Positions 61,733 to 64,000 of a DNA stretch of 64,000 nt are shown here, in pieces (the first letter of the stretch is position 1; every line of letters starts with the position of its first letter). This stretch comes from Halisarca cf. caerulea. Its lineage: Eukaryota; Porifera; Demospongiae; Chondrillida; Halisarcidae. The translations under genes were made by a program, and so were the position numbers. The DNA is taken from contig CAUJGJ010000332.1 of NCBI GenBank assembly GCA_963170055.1, positions 2,286,001-2,350,000 on the forward strand, read 5' to 3'. The notes beneath the pieces were generated by a model, which saw only the letters and a program-made list of their open reading frames with translations, ran no database searches and was not told the DNA's origin.

Positions 61733-63449
61733 CTTATTTATTTATATAAATAGAACAAATATACACAAACAAACACCCCTAAGGGGACAATCAGTTAGTG
61801 AGCATTTAAATCAAAGTACAACAACCCATAATAGAAGCACATACTAAATCTCTGGCAAAGCTTAATGTACTGAAGTGGATCATGAGTCTGTGATCTGATA
61901 CGATTTGCCAATTCATGGAGGAAGGCAATAGTGTCTTCGTCAAAGGAGCCAGTAGTTTCTACTGCAACAGGCACAAAAAGGTGGTTGCGGGCCAGATCGA
62001 GGGAAGTAATCTTTCTTTCGATGGGCGGCCATGTCTGCGACTCTTCCTGGGCCCAAAGCAGCCAGCTGGATGTTGGAAGGAGCATATGAGTCCCAGCACA
62101 TGACATCCCAGAGAAGTAACCGCCCACAGGCCCATGGGATGATTGACATTCCATCTGGGCGCTTCCCATCCAAACGAGAAAGTCCCTGGGGCTCCAGGAC
62201 AGAAGGGACATTTGCACTGGCCAGAGACTCTTTGATGATGGCATTAAGCTGAGTGTGTTGAGGAAGTCTTCCCACACTTCTTCGACAGCTCAAGCCATGT
62301 AGGCCTCTCTCATCAATCCTCCTGCCACAGTGAGTGCAGTCGTGAGGAGCACAGATTGGAGAACCCAATCGAAGACTTGTAGCAATACGGATGGTGGGGT
62401 TGCACATTCTGAGCCCGAGGGCGCTAACAGGAGGGGCAGTGAGCCAGGCGCTGGATTCCTTCTGTCTGCAGGCTTGCAGGCGGGCTCAATCTCGAAGATC
62501 AGTTGCATTAGAGAGGATGGTGGAAAACTGAACTTCCACAACCGGAGAGTCCCAGCATTTCTGTTTGGAAGCAACTTAACCCAATGGTGGATCACATGAG
62601 TGTTGTACAAGTTCCTCCCACTGGTTTAGGGCAGCAGCCTGTATAGATGGTAGAGCTGGGTCTATGCCTGCTGGTAGTATGGCCAGCAGCTGAAGCCAAG
62701 TAGGCTGAGGATGCCAGCATGGCAGCACTCCTGATCCCCATGCCTCCACAGTTAACAGGTAATGATGCTTGCTTCCAGCTATCGTTACACAACTTGATGT
62801 TGCAGATGTCTTCTAAGAGGGATCTTTGCACATTGTCAAAGAGGCATAATGATGGCAACAAAAAACATGGAGCCATTCTCAAGATATACTGTAGCTTTGG
62901 GATAGCAAAGGCACTACGGAGTAGACACAGTGCATCGTGAGCCTCCAGTAACTTTAATCAACATCCCATTCTCTCAAGGTCTGAAATTTTGGATGCTATG
63001 GCCAACTCTATTGCCCCGATATCTCCTATGGGCGATCCAAGCAGAATTGCGAGCTTGGGGTCAGTGTAATGCATGTCAGGACAGTTATTCAGAAGGGATG
63101 ATTTGACCTCCTCATCTCGACAAATGACTTCTGACTTACTGTGGTTGAGAACCAATCCTAGGTGGGCAGAGCAGGCCTCGATATGAGATACGTCAGATAG
63201 TATCACATTTGGGGTACCCCCTAGTGTACCATCATCCAGGTAGAACATCCTAAAGGAGGATTTCAGGGAGGTAATTAGATGGTGAGTCCCCAAGCAGAAC
63301 AGGAGTGCACCCAAAGGGTCACCCTGTTGGACCCCTTCAGCAGAAGAGATGATGCCACTACCATGGAAGAGTAAAGGATACCGGTAGGTTGAATAGGTAA
63401 GAGGGTAAACCCTAGGACTAGGTCCCTTCTGACGGAGTTAAAGGCATTT

Positions 63450-63451
<2 letters not shown>
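61733..63451 (-). pseudogene. Restriction-endonuclease LINE, 5'-truncated, frameshifted
   Basis: Reverse-strand order: NAFNSVRRD (63440), EGVQQGDPLGALLF then MFYLDDGTLGG (63330-63230), LNHSKSEVICRDEE, CGGMGIRSAAMLASSAYLAS (62750), CCHC knuckle CTHCGRRIDERGLHGLSC (62340), LDGKRPDGMSIIPWACGR and LLLWDV (62180-62110), and NHLFVPVAVETTGSFDED (61990-61930) to a stop at 61795. The PDG...PW..GR...WD pattern is the restriction-like endonuclease of a widespread invertebrate LINE group distinct from the 12.8-14.7 kb element. Several frame changes disable it. It starts at the same RT motif as that other element. Confidence 0.85.

Positions 63452-63512
<61 letters not shown>
63452..63512. repeat. TA microsatellite, 5' border of the second restriction-endonuclease LINE
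   Basis: TA array with one G, abutting the truncated reverse transcriptase. Confidence 0.95.
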
Positions 63513-63517
<5 letters not shown>

Positions 63518-64000
63518 CCCACTGCGTGGGCGGTTTCCATTATCTTCAAAGAGACCGCCTTGGGTATATTCGCGATATACCGGGGTATATCAATGACCCC
63601 AATTCATATACCCGGTTTTTAAGTGACGATAATTGATAACTGCCTTGCCAACAGAATGATGCAACAGCAGCACACCTTCTGTACGTACAATGTATACTAA
63701 GCCTACGAAGAAGTTCTTTTTTGTTCTTTTTCTTACGAATGTTTCAGTCTACACGTATCGTTTCAGACCCCATTGCGACTTTTGCAGTCTTTTAGGAGAG
63801 CAGTAGTCCTCCCAACTGAGCAATCGCAAATTTTTGTAACCCTTTGACACTGACCGTCATGGATAAAGACTGAAGTGAACTTTTAGAAAGGAACATGTGC
63901 TCCTAGACTAGTAAGGTTTGTTTTCATGGCAGAGTATTTTCGTAGTTCTTTGAAGCTGTTTTCTCTTGTATTAAGTTAAAAAGCGTTCTCTTCGCATTTG
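63513..64000. other. Right edge, no gene seen
   Basis: A short inverted set GGGTATATTCGCGATATACC at 63563-63583 is visible. No coding signal. Confidence 0.4.

Overview
The window is nuclear DNA from an animal. It carries GT-AG introns, two recognisable animal genes with ordinary orthologues, and very many microsatellites, foldback repeats, DNA transposons and non-LTR retrotransposons. IFT122 implies a ciliated animal. The repeat types (a CR1-like LINE with a 2A-like peptide, restriction-like-endonuclease LINEs, TTAA and 5-bp-TSD DNA elements, YqaJ and THAP fossils) are typical of marine invertebrates. A sponge is my best guess, but nothing here proves the phylum.

Host genes. Most of the window is one gene: a myotubularin-family PI3P phosphatase of the MTM1/MTMR1/MTMR2 type on the + strand. 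Its 21 in-window exons run from 2126 to the stop codon at 53062, and the first exon(s) were not found. Coding exons total 1.6 kb in 51 kb; the rest is intron packed with mobile DNA. Its stop lies 317 bases from the stop of a second gene on the - strand, the 3' end of IFT122 (four exons, 57340 to 53380). The two genes are therefore convergent and almost touching.

Mobile layer. Intron 2 (2643-17624) holds a hAT remnant (3001-3360), a 4.6-kb TTAA-flanked DNA transposon (4263-8854) and a 6-kb CR1-like LINE (about 10.75-16.98 kb). That LINE is itself split by a reverse-strand restriction-endonuclease LINE lying inside a CT microsatellite and by a 5-bp-TSD MITE. The TTAA element looks intact. It has a 12-exon transposase of 572 residues on the - strand and a separate two-exon gene on the + strand resembling the P2X7 ballast domain. 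Each gene is fed by a similar TATA-box promoter in the terminal regions, facing inward. Later introns carry Tc1/mariner-like MITEs with TA duplications, a family of MITEs ending TACCGTAT, two TTAA MITEs, a second CR1-like LINE (about 42.5-38.9 kb, - strand) with a 2A-like peptide and a Tc1-like insertion, and THAP and YqaJ protein fossils. Right of IFT122 are a large inverted-repeat element, a tRNA-like SINE head and a second restriction-endonuclease LINE bordered by TA microsatellites.

The most interesting points are the TTAA transposon with its P2X7-like passenger gene and nearby empty site, and the two restriction-endonuclease LINEs that both sit between arms of a dinucleotide microsatellite.
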